Assembly: GCA_002718285.1 (NCBI GenBank)
Contig: PBAR01000014.1
Span: forward strand, 17,770 to 26,513
DNA from: Fidelibacterota bacterium
GTDB taxonomy: Bacteria; Marinisomatota; Marinisomatia; Marinisomatales; UBA1611
Direction: 5' to 3'
Length of the DNA: 8,744 bases
Positions 1-6,340 of this stretch are shown here, piece by piece (the first letter of the stretch is position 1; each line of letters opens with the position of its first letter). The translations under genes and the position numbers were made by a program. The notes below the pieces were generated by a model that saw only the letters and a program-made list of their open reading frames with translations, was not told where the DNA came from and made no database searches.

Positions 1-171
1 TTTGCTACACATCTTTTGAAAGGAGGGGCTGATCTTCGATTTGTACAGTTAATGTTAGGGCATAAGGATATTTCTACAACACAGATCTACACTCATTTGG
101 ATAAAAGCGCTTTAGAAATAGTATATAAAAAGGCCCATCCCAATGAAAGAAAGAAGCATTTTAGGAGTTAA
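1..171 (+). CDS. xerD: Tyrosine site-specific recombinase XerC/XerD, C-terminal end (5' end outside window)
   Basis: The first 56 codons are the end of a tyrosine recombinase of the Xer family, which resolves chromosome dimers at dif sites during division. The fragment carries the last part of the catalytic domain: the segment [16 protein letters not shown] follows the (missing) HxxR motif, then LGHKDIST supplies the second conserved His (fragment residue 21), and QIYTH holds the nucleophilic Tyr (fragment residue 30). The tail ending [12 protein letters not shown] resembles XerD more than XerC, but the two cannot be separated safely from this much sequence; an integrase of another Xer-like subgroup also remains possible. 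The frame is open from base 1 and stops with TAA at 169-171. The downstream protease gene begins 2 nt later, and its ribosome-binding site lies inside this gene's last codons, which suggests co-transcription. Confidence 0.88.
   Translation, partial: FATHLLKGGADLRFVQLMLGHKDISTTQIYTHLDKSALEIVYKKAHPNERKKHFRS
163..167 (+). promoter_or_regulatory. Shine-Dalgarno AGGAG deciding the TTG start of the M50 protease gene
   Basis: AGGAG at 163-167 ends 6 nt before the TTG codon at 174. This is good SD spacing and is the main reason for accepting TTG as the start. It overlaps the last codons of the Xer gene, so chance is possible. It is one of very few SD-like motifs placed correctly before a gene in this window. 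Confidence 0.6.
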
Positions 172-173
172 TT

Positions 174-809
174 TTGTTATTTCGTTTACCTCCCGAAGCA
201 TTAGTATTATTAATTCCTACATTAGTTTTCGCACTATCTTTCCATGAATTTGCCCACGCCTGGATGGCATATAAATGTGGAGATAATACGGCTGCAAGAA
301 TGGGTAGGTTAACTCTCAATCCTATGGCTCATCTAGATTTAATAGGTTCATTGATGATAATTTTTGCTGGGTTTGGCTGGGCTAAACCTGTACCAGTTAA
401 CAGTAGTTTACTTAATAATCCTAGAAAAGATATGATGAGAATTGCTGCAGCTGGACCAATTTCAAATATGCTATTGGCTATGTTTGGTGGTATATTGCTC
501 CGGATTTTAAATAGCTTTGGATTATTAACTGAAGTAACACTAATCCTAATCATTTATTTTACTCGGATCAATATTGCCTTAGCGGTATTTAATTTGATCC
601 CAATTTCCCCTCTAGATGGTTCACAAATATTTTCAGGCTATTTAATGAAACGCAATCCTGGGTTGGCATGGAAAATCCAAACATATGGCCCTCAGGTTTT
701 ATTTGGACTTATTCTTTTTGGTTATATAACAGGTTTTTCCATTATTTGGCTGGTAATGGAACCTTTTGTCAGCTTTTTTATGTTGTTATTTGCAGGCATA
801 TCTATTTAG
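174..809 (+). CDS. Site-2-protease-like (peptidase family M50) membrane metalloprotease
   Basis: A 211-residue integral membrane zinc metalloprotease of the compact S2P/M50 group (YwhC-like). Such enzymes cut substrates within or next to the membrane; the substrate here is unknown. The zinc-binding HExxH motif is seen as HEFAH at residues 24-28 within the first hydrophobic segment. The third metal ligand is expected at Asp148 in the segment NLIPISPLDG (residues 140-149), which is the family's second signature. Also typical are GRLTLNPMAHLD (44-55) and the WAKPVPVN loop (69-76). Hydrophobic stretches lie at about 8-30, 55-70, 88-110, 120-140 and 173-208, so four to six membrane segments are likely. 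No PDZ domain is present, which separates it from RseP/SpoIVFB-type proteins. The TTG start is supported by AGGAG at 163-167 and by a normal family N-terminus. A small membrane-protein ORF follows 4 nt after the stop. Confidence 0.9.
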   Translation: MLFRLPPEALVLLIPTLVFALSFHEFAHAWMAYKCGDNTAARMGRLTLNPMAHLDLIGSLMIIFAGFGWAKPVPVNSSLLNNPRKDMMRIAAAGPISNMLLAMFGGILLRILNSFGLLTEVTLILIIYFTRINIALAVFNLIPISPLDGSQIFSGYLMKRNPGLAWKIQTYGPQVLFGLILFGYITGFSIIWLVMEPFVSFFMLLFAGISI

Positions 810-813
810 TTCA

Positions 814-939
814 ATGAGTTATTTTCGTCATATTATTCCAGATCGAAATAAAAGAAATAGACCATTATGGTGGTTATTAACAATGATATTTTTTGTATTT
901 TTTTTAATATTTAACCTTAATCAGATTGCTACAAATTAG
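814..939 (+). CDS. Small single-pass membrane protein, 41 residues, function unknown
   Basis: This short reading frame fills the gap between the M50 protease and ftcD genes almost exactly: ATG at 814, TAG at 937-939, 4 nt after the protease stop and 3 nt before the ftcD start. The product begins MSYFRHIIPDRNKRNRPLWW. A strongly basic, polar head (residues 5-17) is followed by one hydrophobic stretch of about 17-20 residues rich in Leu, Phe and Ile (about 18-35), then a short polar tail NLNQIATN. By the positive-inside rule the N-terminus should face the cytoplasm. No SD motif precedes the ATG, but most genes here also lack one. I do not recognise the family. The evidence that it is real is the exact tiling in the operon, the sensible topology and the absence of any other content for this stretch. 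A role linked to the membrane protease upstream is only a guess from position. Confidence 0.6.
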   Translation: MSYFRHIIPDRNKRNRPLWWLLTMIFFVFFLIFNLNQIATN

Positions 940-942
940 AAA

Positions 943-2643
943 ATGATAAAACTTATAGAATGTGTACCTAATTTCTCTGAAGGAAGGGATAAACAAAAAA
1001 TTGATGAAATTATTAACCAAATGGATTCAATTCATCAGGTTACAGTACTGGATGTAGATCAAGGTATTGATACAAATCGAACTGTAGTAACAATTGTAGG
1101 AAATCCAGATGCTATAGCGGAAGCTGCATTTAAAGGAATTCAAAAAGCTTCGGAATTATTGGATATGAGTAAACATAATGGTACTCACCCTCGGATTGGT
1201 GCCACTGATGTTTGTCCATTTATTCCTATTAGTGGTGTCAGTGAACAAGAATGTATAGCTCTATCAATTCAGGTTGCGAGACGAGTAGGAGAAGAATTAA
1301 ATATTCCTATTTATCTTTATGAAAAATCGGCTAGTTCACCAAATCGACAGAAGCTACCTGATATCAGGAAAGGTGAATACGAAGGATTAATAGAAAAATT
1401 AAAAGATAAAAACTGGAAACCAGATTTTGGGCCAGTAAAATTTAATGCTAAATCTGGCGCAACTATTATAGGATGCCGTGAATTATTAATTGCTTATAAT
1501 ATAAATCTGAATACTAAAGACCACCGATTAGCAACAGATATTGCCTTTGAATTAAGGGAGATAGGTAGAAGTAAACGTATTCCACATCCAAAATCGAAAA
1601 ATTTATTGGATGGGGAAATAATGCGATATAAAAATGGTAAACCAATAAAAATTCCTGGAAAATTTAAATATATAAAAGCGATTGGCTGGTACGTAGATAT
1701 CTATAATTGTGCTCAGATATCGATAAACTTTAATAACTATAAAATATCCACTATTCATGATGTATTTGATGCAGCTTGCCAACTCGCCAATGATCGAGGT
1801 GTCCGTGTTACTGGAAGTGAATTGGTAGGTCTAATTCCACTTGATGCGTTAAAGATGGCAGGTCGACATTACTTAAGGGAACAAGGTCGCACACAAGGTG
1901 TATCTGAAAAATATATTGTAGAATGTGCTATACAATCTCTGGGCCTTAATGATCTAAATGAATTTATACCAAAGCAGAAAATAATTGAATATGCAGTAAA
2001 TAAAAAAGTAGCACCTCTTTTAGATATGAAAGTCAATGGATTTATTGATGAATTATCAAGTAGAAGTCCAGCACCTGGAGGTGGAAGTACTTCAGCAATT
2101 GCAGGTTCCTTGGGAGCTTCTTTAACTAGTATGGTTGCTGCTTTATCGCATGAAAAAAAAGAATTTTTAGATAATAGAGATTTATTGAATAAAATTGGAG
2201 TTAAATCACAGAAATTAAAAGAACGGCTTGCATTCTTAGTTGATGAAGACACATACGCATTTAACCAAGTTTTATCGGCAGGTCGTCTCGCGGATGTAAC
2301 TGAAGAAGAAAAATTATATAAAATTAATGCTTTAATCTCCGCAAATAAATATGCTATTTCTATTCCATTTGAAACAGCTGAAAAATGTTTTCGTGTCATT
2401 CAGTTAGCTGAAAAATTGTTGGATAAAAGCAGCACTAATTCAGTATCTGATATTGGTGTTGCCTCAGAAATTGCTCTTTCTGGTGTTCGCGGTGGTTGTA
2501 TGAATGTATTAATTAATTTAAAAGGTATAGATGATAAAAAATACTTAAAAAAGATGAAATCTGCTGTCAAAACACTTATTCAAAGGGCAGAATTATTGCA
2601 TCAGAAAGTTTTTATCAAAACAATGAAAATTATAGATGATTAA
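943..2643 (+). CDS. ftcD: Fused formimidoyltransferase-cyclodeaminase (FTCD), 566 residues
   Basis: A bifunctional folate enzyme. The N-terminal part moves the formimino group from formiminoglutamate (a histidine breakdown product) to tetrahydrofolate; the C-terminal part removes ammonia to give 5,10-methenyl-THF. Residues 1 to about 180 are the first formiminotransferase subdomain, starting with ECVPNFSEGRD and containing HNGTHPRIGATDVCPF, where His82 matches the catalytic His82 of the mammalian enzyme. Residues about 182-330 are the second subdomain. Residues about 360-560 are the cyclodeaminase domain, with the glycine-rich SPAPGGGSTSA (375-385) and DEDTYAFNQVL (434-444). Length and domain order match the animal-type full fusion; many bacteria have separate genes instead. 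No SD motif precedes the ATG. The 3' end overlaps mutL by 8 nt. No hutH, hutU or hutI lies in the window, so the source of formiminoglutamate is not visible here. Confidence 0.95.
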   Translation: MIKLIECVPNFSEGRDKQKIDEIINQMDSIHQVTVLDVDQGIDTNRTVVTIVGNPDAIAEAAFKGIQKASELLDMSKHNGTHPRIGATDVCPFIPISGVSEQECIALSIQVARRVGEELNIPIYLYEKSASSPNRQKLPDIRKGEYEGLIEKLKDKNWKPDFGPVKFNAKSGATIIGCRELLIAYNINLNTKDHRLATDIAFELREIGRSKRIPHPKSKNLLDGEIMRYKNGKPIKIPGKFKYIKAIGWYVDIYNCAQISINFNNYKISTIHDVFDAACQLANDRGVRVTGSELVGLIPLDALKMAGRHYLREQGRTQGVSEKYIVECAIQSLGLNDLNEFIPKQKIIEYAVNKKVAPLLDMKVNGFIDELSSRSPAPGGGSTSAIAGSLGASLTSMVAALSHEKKEFLDNRDLLNKIGVKSQKLKERLAFLVDEDTYAFNQVLSAGRLADVTEEEKLYKINALISANKYAISIPFETAEKCFRVIQLAEKLLDKSSTNSVSDIGVASEIALSGVRGGCMNVLINLKGIDDKKYLKKMKSAVKTLIQRAELLHQKVFIKTMKIIDD

Positions 2644-4426
2644 AGCCTTACCAGAAAATCTTCGCAATAAAATTGCTGCTGGAGAAATCGTAGAACGTCC
2701 TGCTTCTGTGGTTAAGGAGCTCATTGAAAATAGTCTAGATGCTGGAGCAACTGAAATATCTATTATAGTTGAAAAAGGAGGACTTCAAACTATTCAAGTG
2801 AATGATAATGGTGAAGGTATGGCGGCAGACCAGTTGCCAAATGCAATACTGCGTTATCACACAAGTAAAATATCTAAAGTTGATGATCTTTTTGCAATTC
2901 ATACACTCGGTTTTCGTGGGGAAGCTTTAGCCAGTATTGCATCTGTCGCTGAAATGTCGATCATATCTAGTAATGGTAATGGGCAAGGCGCAGAACTTAT
3001 TATTGAAAATGGAAAACCTGATGATGTCCGACCAGCAGCAGTAATCGGAGGAACAGAAATCACAATTAGAAACCTATTCCATAATATACCTGCACGTAAA
3101 AAGTTTATGAAAACACCTCGAACAGAGTTGAGAAAAGTGGTAGATATTGTGCGAAGGTTTGGTTTAGGTTTTCCAGAAATTTCTTTTAAGCTGGTATCAG
3201 ACAATCGAAATATTTTCCAGGTAAAAGAGGAAAACCTAGAACAGCGTATAGATCATTTGTTAGATCCAACTTATTCCAGAAATTTAATGCCTTTGACACT
3301 TGCAAAATCTGATTATGCATTTTCTGGTTTTGTCGGAAGTCTTAATTTGGTTCGTAAGCGTCCTGGTGAACAATATATATTCTTAAATAGGAGATATATT
3401 AAGGACCGTTTACTGAATTCTGCTGTTTATAAAGCTTTTGAGTCATTAGTAAAGCGGGGTGAATATCCTTTCTTTGTCTTAAACCTAATTATTCCTACTG
3501 ATGAGGTTGATGTCAATGTACACCCTATGAAAACTGAAGTAAAGTTCAAAGATGAATGGCGGATTTTTAATTTGTTGAAAGCATCAGTAGCTGAAACTCT
3601 TGATGATTTACTTAAAACCATTCCTGATTTAAACAAGGATGAAAGGTCTTATGGAAAGACTATTAATCAAGGAGGATTATTTACAGGAAGTTCACTGCAA
3701 ATTCCTGGGGAGACATATGTTCCAGAATCCAATCAATCCAGATTGTTATTTCCTAAAAACCAAGATAATTCAGATTCTTTGAATATGCCTAATTTACAGC
3801 GTGCTAAGGAATATGTCTCACGTTTAGCAGAAACATCATTTGATGATCAACAATCGATTGTAACTGAAAATATTTGGCAGATACATAAAAAATATATTAT
3901 TTCGGAGATCAGTAGTGGATTGGTGATTATTGACCAGCATGTTGCCCATGAAAGAGTACTGTATGAAGAAGCGTTGATTGCCTTTCAAAATACGTCAATG
4001 GCTTCTCAGACATTGTTATTTTCTGAAATCATTGAGTTTTCACCAGATGATTTTGATAATCTACTCGATATTCTTCCTTATCTGGAAAAAATTGGATTTA
4101 AAGTGAAAAAAGAAAGTGATTCTTCTATTCGTATTCTAGCTATTCCATCTGGAATTGCCCTTGGAAATGAGCGACAAGTTATCCGTGAAATAATTGATCA
4201 TTTTTTAAATGAAGGAAAACATTATAGCTCTCATAAGGAAGGCTTAGCTGCAAGTTTTGCTTGCAAGTCTGCTGTGAAAGCTGGTGATGAATTAACCAGG
4301 GAAGAAATGCAGGAATTAGTAAATAGGCTTTTTGCTACTGAACACCCATATTTTTGTCCTCACGGTCGTCCTATCATCATTCAACTTTCCATAGATGAAC
4401 TCGATAGGCGATTTGAACGTAATTAA
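2636..4426 (+). CDS. mutL: DNA mismatch repair protein MutL, endonuclease type
   Basis: MutL links mismatch recognition by MutS to strand removal. This 596-residue protein has the N-terminal GHKL ATPase: NKIAAGEIVERPASVVKELIENSLDAGAT at 11-39 (Glu28 aligns with catalytic Glu29 and Asn32 with Asn33 of E. coli), DNGEGM around 57-62, and GFRGEAL at 92-98. A variable linker spans roughly 330-400. The C-terminal dimerisation domain carries nicking-endonuclease motifs: DQHVAHERVLYE at 433-444, ACK at 542-544 and CPHGRP at 574-579. This makes it the nicking type found in bacteria lacking MutH, not the E. coli type. Two motifs vary from the usual text (DQHA to DQHV, ACR/ACH to ACK); metal-ligand positions appear kept. 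The ATG lies inside the ftcD end (8-nt overlap), with no SD, so translational coupling is likely. No mutS is present in the window. Confidence 0.97.
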   Translation: MIKALPENLRNKIAAGEIVERPASVVKELIENSLDAGATEISIIVEKGGLQTIQVNDNGEGMAADQLPNAILRYHTSKISKVDDLFAIHTLGFRGEALASIASVAEMSIISSNGNGQGAELIIENGKPDDVRPAAVIGGTEITIRNLFHNIPARKKFMKTPRTELRKVVDIVRRFGLGFPEISFKLVSDNRNIFQVKEENLEQRIDHLLDPTYSRNLMPLTLAKSDYAFSGFVGSLNLVRKRPGEQYIFLNRRYIKDRLLNSAVYKAFESLVKRGEYPFFVLNLIIPTDEVDVNVHPMKTEVKFKDEWRIFNLLKASVAETLDDLLKTIPDLNKDERSYGKTINQGGLFTGSSLQIPGETYVPESNQSRLLFPKNQDNSDSLNMPNLQRAKEYVSRLAETSFDDQQSIVTENIWQIHKKYIISEISSGLVIIDQHVAHERVLYEEALIAFQNTSMASQTLLFSEIIEFSPDDFDNLLDILPYLEKIGFKVKKESDSSIRILAIPSGIALGNERQVIREIIDHFLNEGKHYSSHKEGLAASFACKSAVKAGDELTREEMQELVNRLFATEHPYFCPHGRPIIIQLSIDELDRRFERN

Positions 4427-4914
4427 ACTAATTCTTTAGGTCGTGTTAACCAACATAAGTTTATTTTTGATCTAGCTACGTTACACCAATTATTTGTAAA
4501 AAAATCGATTCTTGCCATAGTTGCGGTAGGAAATTTTTGGTAACCTGAATCTGTATACTTGTTAATAAATAAGGACATTGTTGGCTCATGCCCAGTAATA
4601 CAGATGGAATCATATTTATCATCTTGGTTGCATAAAATATTCATTACAATCTCTGGTGTTGCTCCATAAAGATTTTGATCCAAATTTAATTTCCTGTTCC
4701 ATTCTCCAGAACTAATTGCTAGTTGAGCAGTATCATAAGCTCTCACTGCAGGAGAAGAAATAACTAAATCGGGGATATTGTTGATTTCATGAAGATATAT
4801 TCCCATGAGTTTTGCAGCCTTTATGCCACGATTTGAAACTGGACGGTCAAGATCCTGATAAAAATTTGCTTTCCAGTCTGATTTACCATGACGAAAAAGA
4901 ATAATTGTTTTCAT
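4423..4914 (-). CDS. sixA: SixA-like histidine phosphatase (phosphoglycerate-mutase fold)
   Basis: A 163-residue single-domain member of the histidine phosphatase superfamily, close in size and layout to SixA, which removes phosphate from histidine phosphotransfer proteins. The phospho-accepting RHG motif is at residues 8-10 (His9), very near the N-terminus. A conserved Arg sits in SSPAVRAYDTA (Arg58), and the second catalytic His is His109 in ITGHEP. The true substrate cannot be read from sequence; small-molecule or protein phosphatases of this family look alike, so the SixA name is tentative. The gene runs opposite to its neighbours and converges on mutL, sharing 4 bases at their stop codons (4423-4426), with no room for a terminator between them. 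No SD motif precedes its ATG. Its upstream side opens onto the 433-bp spacer, where its promoter should lie. Confidence 0.88.
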   Translation of the reverse strand: MKTIILFRHGKSDWKANFYQDLDRPVSNRGIKAAKLMGIYLHEINNIPDLVISSPAVRAYDTAQLAISSGEWNRKLNLDQNLYGATPEIVMNILCNQDDKYDSICITGHEPTMSLFINKYTDSGYQKFPTATMARIDFFTNNWCNVARSKINLCWLTRPKELV

Positions 4915-5004
4915 AATTGTTAATTAATTATTTCTATTTTTTGAATTTTATCTTTTAATTCTTGTATTTGATCTGTTGCGGTAAGTTATTGGATATTTGA
5001 TATA

Positions 5005-5078
5005 ATATCTATACAGAAATTACTTAACCAAAAGTCGCAAAGTCCTTACTATTCAATCTGAAAATGGAGTATAGATAT
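5005..5078. repeat. 10-bp perfect inverted repeat enclosing 54 nt
   Basis: ATATCTATAC at 5005-5014 and GTATAGATAT at 5069-5078 are exact reverse complements, with 54 nt between them. As RNA the arms could close a stem around an internal loop that includes the short direct repeat AAAGTC (5031-5036 and 5039-5044). The arms are mostly A/T, so chance is not excluded. They could also be half-sites for a DNA-binding protein. The repeat itself is directly visible; its function is unknown. Confidence 0.45.
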
Positions 5079-5101
5079 CATCAATTTCTATTGAAAAAAT
5101 A

Positions 5102-5141
5102 GGGAGGGATGGGGATGAAGATTATAGGTGTTTATTTTTAA
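5102..5141 (+). other. G-rich Shine-Dalgarno-like tract and 8-10 codon micro-ORF
   Basis: In a very AT-rich spacer there is an isolated purine tract with three G-runs (5102-5104, 5106-5108, 5111-5114). It includes GGAGG at 5103-5107, ending 7 nt before ATG 5115. That ATG opens MKIIGVYF and stops at 5139-5141; an in-frame ATG at 5109 would add Met-Gly. This is the best-looking SD/start pair in the window, which is odd since most real genes here lack one. It may be a translated leader, part of an RNA gene, or chance. It is not called as a gene. Confidence 0.2.
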
Positions 5142-5280
5142 TTTTGTTTTCCCAAATGATAAAATTTTTATCTTCGAGATATGATTACAAGAAACTAGTT
5201 TTTTCCAATTTCATTAAAAGTTTTTTGCTTTAGATCAACTATCAGACTTGGTGAAAAAAATTAATAGGTTTTGGTAACAT

Positions 5281-5316
5281 AATTTATAATATAAAATTAC
5301 TTTAAAATTATAATAT
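5281..5316 (+). promoter_or_regulatory. Probable miaA promoter region with two TATAAT boxes in repeated 12-mers
   Basis: AATTTATAATAT (5281-5292) and AAATTATAATAT (5305-5316) differ at one base and start 24 nt apart. Each contains a perfect TATAAT (5285-5290 and 5309-5314), 33-57 nt upstream of the miaA ATG. No convincing -35 box with 16-18 nt spacing is seen for either. A -10 role is plausible by position, but such hexamers are common in DNA this AT-rich. Confidence 0.3.
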
Positions 5317-5347
5317 GACTTTTTAATATCTAATTTCTTCAGACAAA

Positions 5348-6280
5348 ATGAAAAAAATAATAACTATAATTGGTCCCACGGCGACTGGTAAAACATCGCT
5401 AGCAATTCAATTAGCAAAATTAATAGATGGTGAAATTATCGGTTTAGATTCTAGACAAATCTATAAAGGGATGCCAATTGGTACCGCACAACCAATAAAA
5501 AAGGAAATGAAAGGAGTTTATTATCATTTATTAGGATTTCAAGACCCATCACAACCTATTTCCGCAGGTCAATATTCTAAAATGGTTAGGGAAAAGGTAA
5601 AAAATATTAAATCCCGAGATAAAATCCCTATTATTTGTGGTGGTGCTGGGCTTTATTACAGGGCTTTAACCAAAGGTATATTTAATGAAAGTATCACAGA
5701 TTTACCAACACGATTACGCCTTGAGAAATTTTATAAAAAGGATCCTGATAGACTTTATAAAAGGTTACAATTTATTGATCCAGAATATGCAGATATTGTA
5801 CATATCAATAATAAAAACCGTTTAATAAGAGCTATAGAAATATATGAAACAACAGGTAAATCCCCTACCGAACAATTTAAAAACCAAAAAATAAATCCCG
5901 CTGAAACATTAGATCTTTTTACGATTTTATTAAGGTGGGAACGATCATTATTGAATCAGAGAATTACATTCCGTACAAAGTTAATGCTGAATAATGGATG
6001 GATTAAAGAGGTTAAAACATTATTAAATAAACAATCAGAAAACGGAACCATCTTTCCAGCATTAAACTCTATTGGTTATAGCCAAATTCAAGCATATTTA
6101 AATGGCAAGATAAATAGGGAAAAGATGGAAAAGGAAATTGTGATTAAAACTCAACAATTTTCTCGGCGCCAAATTAAGTGGTTTAATAAAGAAACGATTG
6201 ATTTAACTATTGAAATGGACCATATAGACCTTAATATTATTCCTGAAATTCTGCATTGTATCTTCAAGGATATATCATAA
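5348..6280 (+). CDS. miaA: tRNA dimethylallyltransferase MiaA
   Basis: MiaA transfers a dimethylallyl group to N6 of A37 in tRNAs that read codons starting with U. The 310-residue product has the usual length. The P-loop is GPTATGKT (9-16). The catalytic Asp is expected at Asp34 in LDSRQIYKGMPIGTAQP (33-49). The segment IHPNN-like VHINNKNRLIRAIEIYETTGKSP (151-173) and the C-terminal QQFSRRQIKWF, which binds tRNA/prenyl substrate, are also family marks. One oddity: the normally conserved GGTGLY reads GGAGLY, so Thr is replaced by Ala at residue 100. There is no SD motif before the ATG. In many bacteria miaA directly follows mutL; here a reversed sixA and a long spacer separate them. The pyrimidine attenuator follows 20 nt after its stop. 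Confidence 0.95.
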   Translation: MKKIITIIGPTATGKTSLAIQLAKLIDGEIIGLDSRQIYKGMPIGTAQPIKKEMKGVYYHLLGFQDPSQPISAGQYSKMVREKVKNIKSRDKIPIICGGAGLYYRALTKGIFNESITDLPTRLRLEKFYKKDPDRLYKRLQFIDPEYADIVHINNKNRLIRAIEIYETTGKSPTEQFKNQKINPAETLDLFTILLRWERSLLNQRITFRTKLMLNNGWIKEVKTLLNKQSENGTIFPALNSIGYSQIQAYLNGKINREKMEKEIVIKTQQFSRRQIKWFNKETIDLTIEMDHIDLNIIPEILHCIFKDIS

Positions 6281-6298
6281 TTTCAATTACTTTTAAAT

Positions 6299-6332
6299 CC
6301 CCTTTAAATTGGTCCAGTGAGGCTGGAAAGGG
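6299..6332 (+). promoter_or_regulatory. PyrR-binding RNA loop (anti-antiterminator) of the pyr operon leader
   Basis: TCCAGTGAGGCTGGAAAG at 6313-6330 closely follows the known PyrR recognition sequence UCCAGAGAGGCUNGCAAG, with two differences. It can fold as an upper stem CCAG/CTGG (6314-6317 with 6323-6326) capped by TGAGG, above an internal loop and a lower stem CCCTTT/AAAGGG (6300-6305 with 6327-6332). It sits directly upstream of an intrinsic terminator and of pyrR, which is the expected arrangement. A competing antiterminator is possible: CTGGA plus GG (6323-6327, 6330-6331) can pair with CCTCCAG (6344-6350), the 5' arm of the terminator. By the known mechanism, PyrR with UMP/UTP would hold the first fold and let the terminator form. 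Confidence 0.88.
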
Positions 6333-6340
6333 CAGAGAAT

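Larger units (their letters stand above)
4915..5347. other. 433-bp gene-free spacer between divergent sixA and miaA
   Basis: This very AT-rich region must contain the promoters of sixA (leftward) and miaA (rightward). No credible protein-coding gene or recognised RNA family was found in it. Visible structure: a 10-bp inverted repeat (5005-5014 / 5069-5078); a small stem GATATT/AATATC (4992-4997 / 5004-5009); a G-rich tract at 5102-5114 just before an 8-10 codon reading frame; a 15-nt palindrome at 5158-5172 (GATAAAA-T-TTTTATC); a 13-nt palindrome at 5283-5295; and two TATAAT-bearing repeats. On the - strand a short lysine/glutamine-rich frame (4920-4985) ends 5 nt before the sixA ATG, and may be a decayed gene end or chance. 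A small RNA gene is possible but not shown. Confidence 0.7.

Noticed and set aside
329..553. Open frame on the - strand inside the M50 protease gene
   Set aside because: It mirrors the conserved membrane protease sequence; no separate evidence for a gene.
1869..2399. Long open frame on the - strand (176 codons) inside ftcD
   Set aside because: It lies wholly within the well-supported ftcD gene, antisense to its conserved cyclodeaminase motifs, and its product shows no recognisable family features.
2899..3204. Open frame on the - strand inside mutL
   Set aside because: It is antisense to the conserved GHKL ATPase part of MutL, with no sign of independent coding.
3427..3636. Second open frame on the - strand inside mutL
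   Set aside because: Short, antisense to MutL, no recognisable features.
5102..5114. Possible G-quadruplex from the G-runs
   Set aside because: Only three runs of three or more G's are present; a fourth run is missing nearby, so a stable intramolecular quadruplex is not supported.
5087..5234. About 48 codons open on the + strand in the spacer (frame ending TAG at 5232-5234)
   Set aside because: It lacks a good start codon near its beginning, has no recognisable family features and is of a length expected by chance.
6251..6281. Possible pyr promoter with CATAAT (6276-6281) as -10
   Set aside because: Position would suit a start just before the leader, but the nearest -35-like hexamers give spacings of 14 or 19 nt, so it was not called as a feature.
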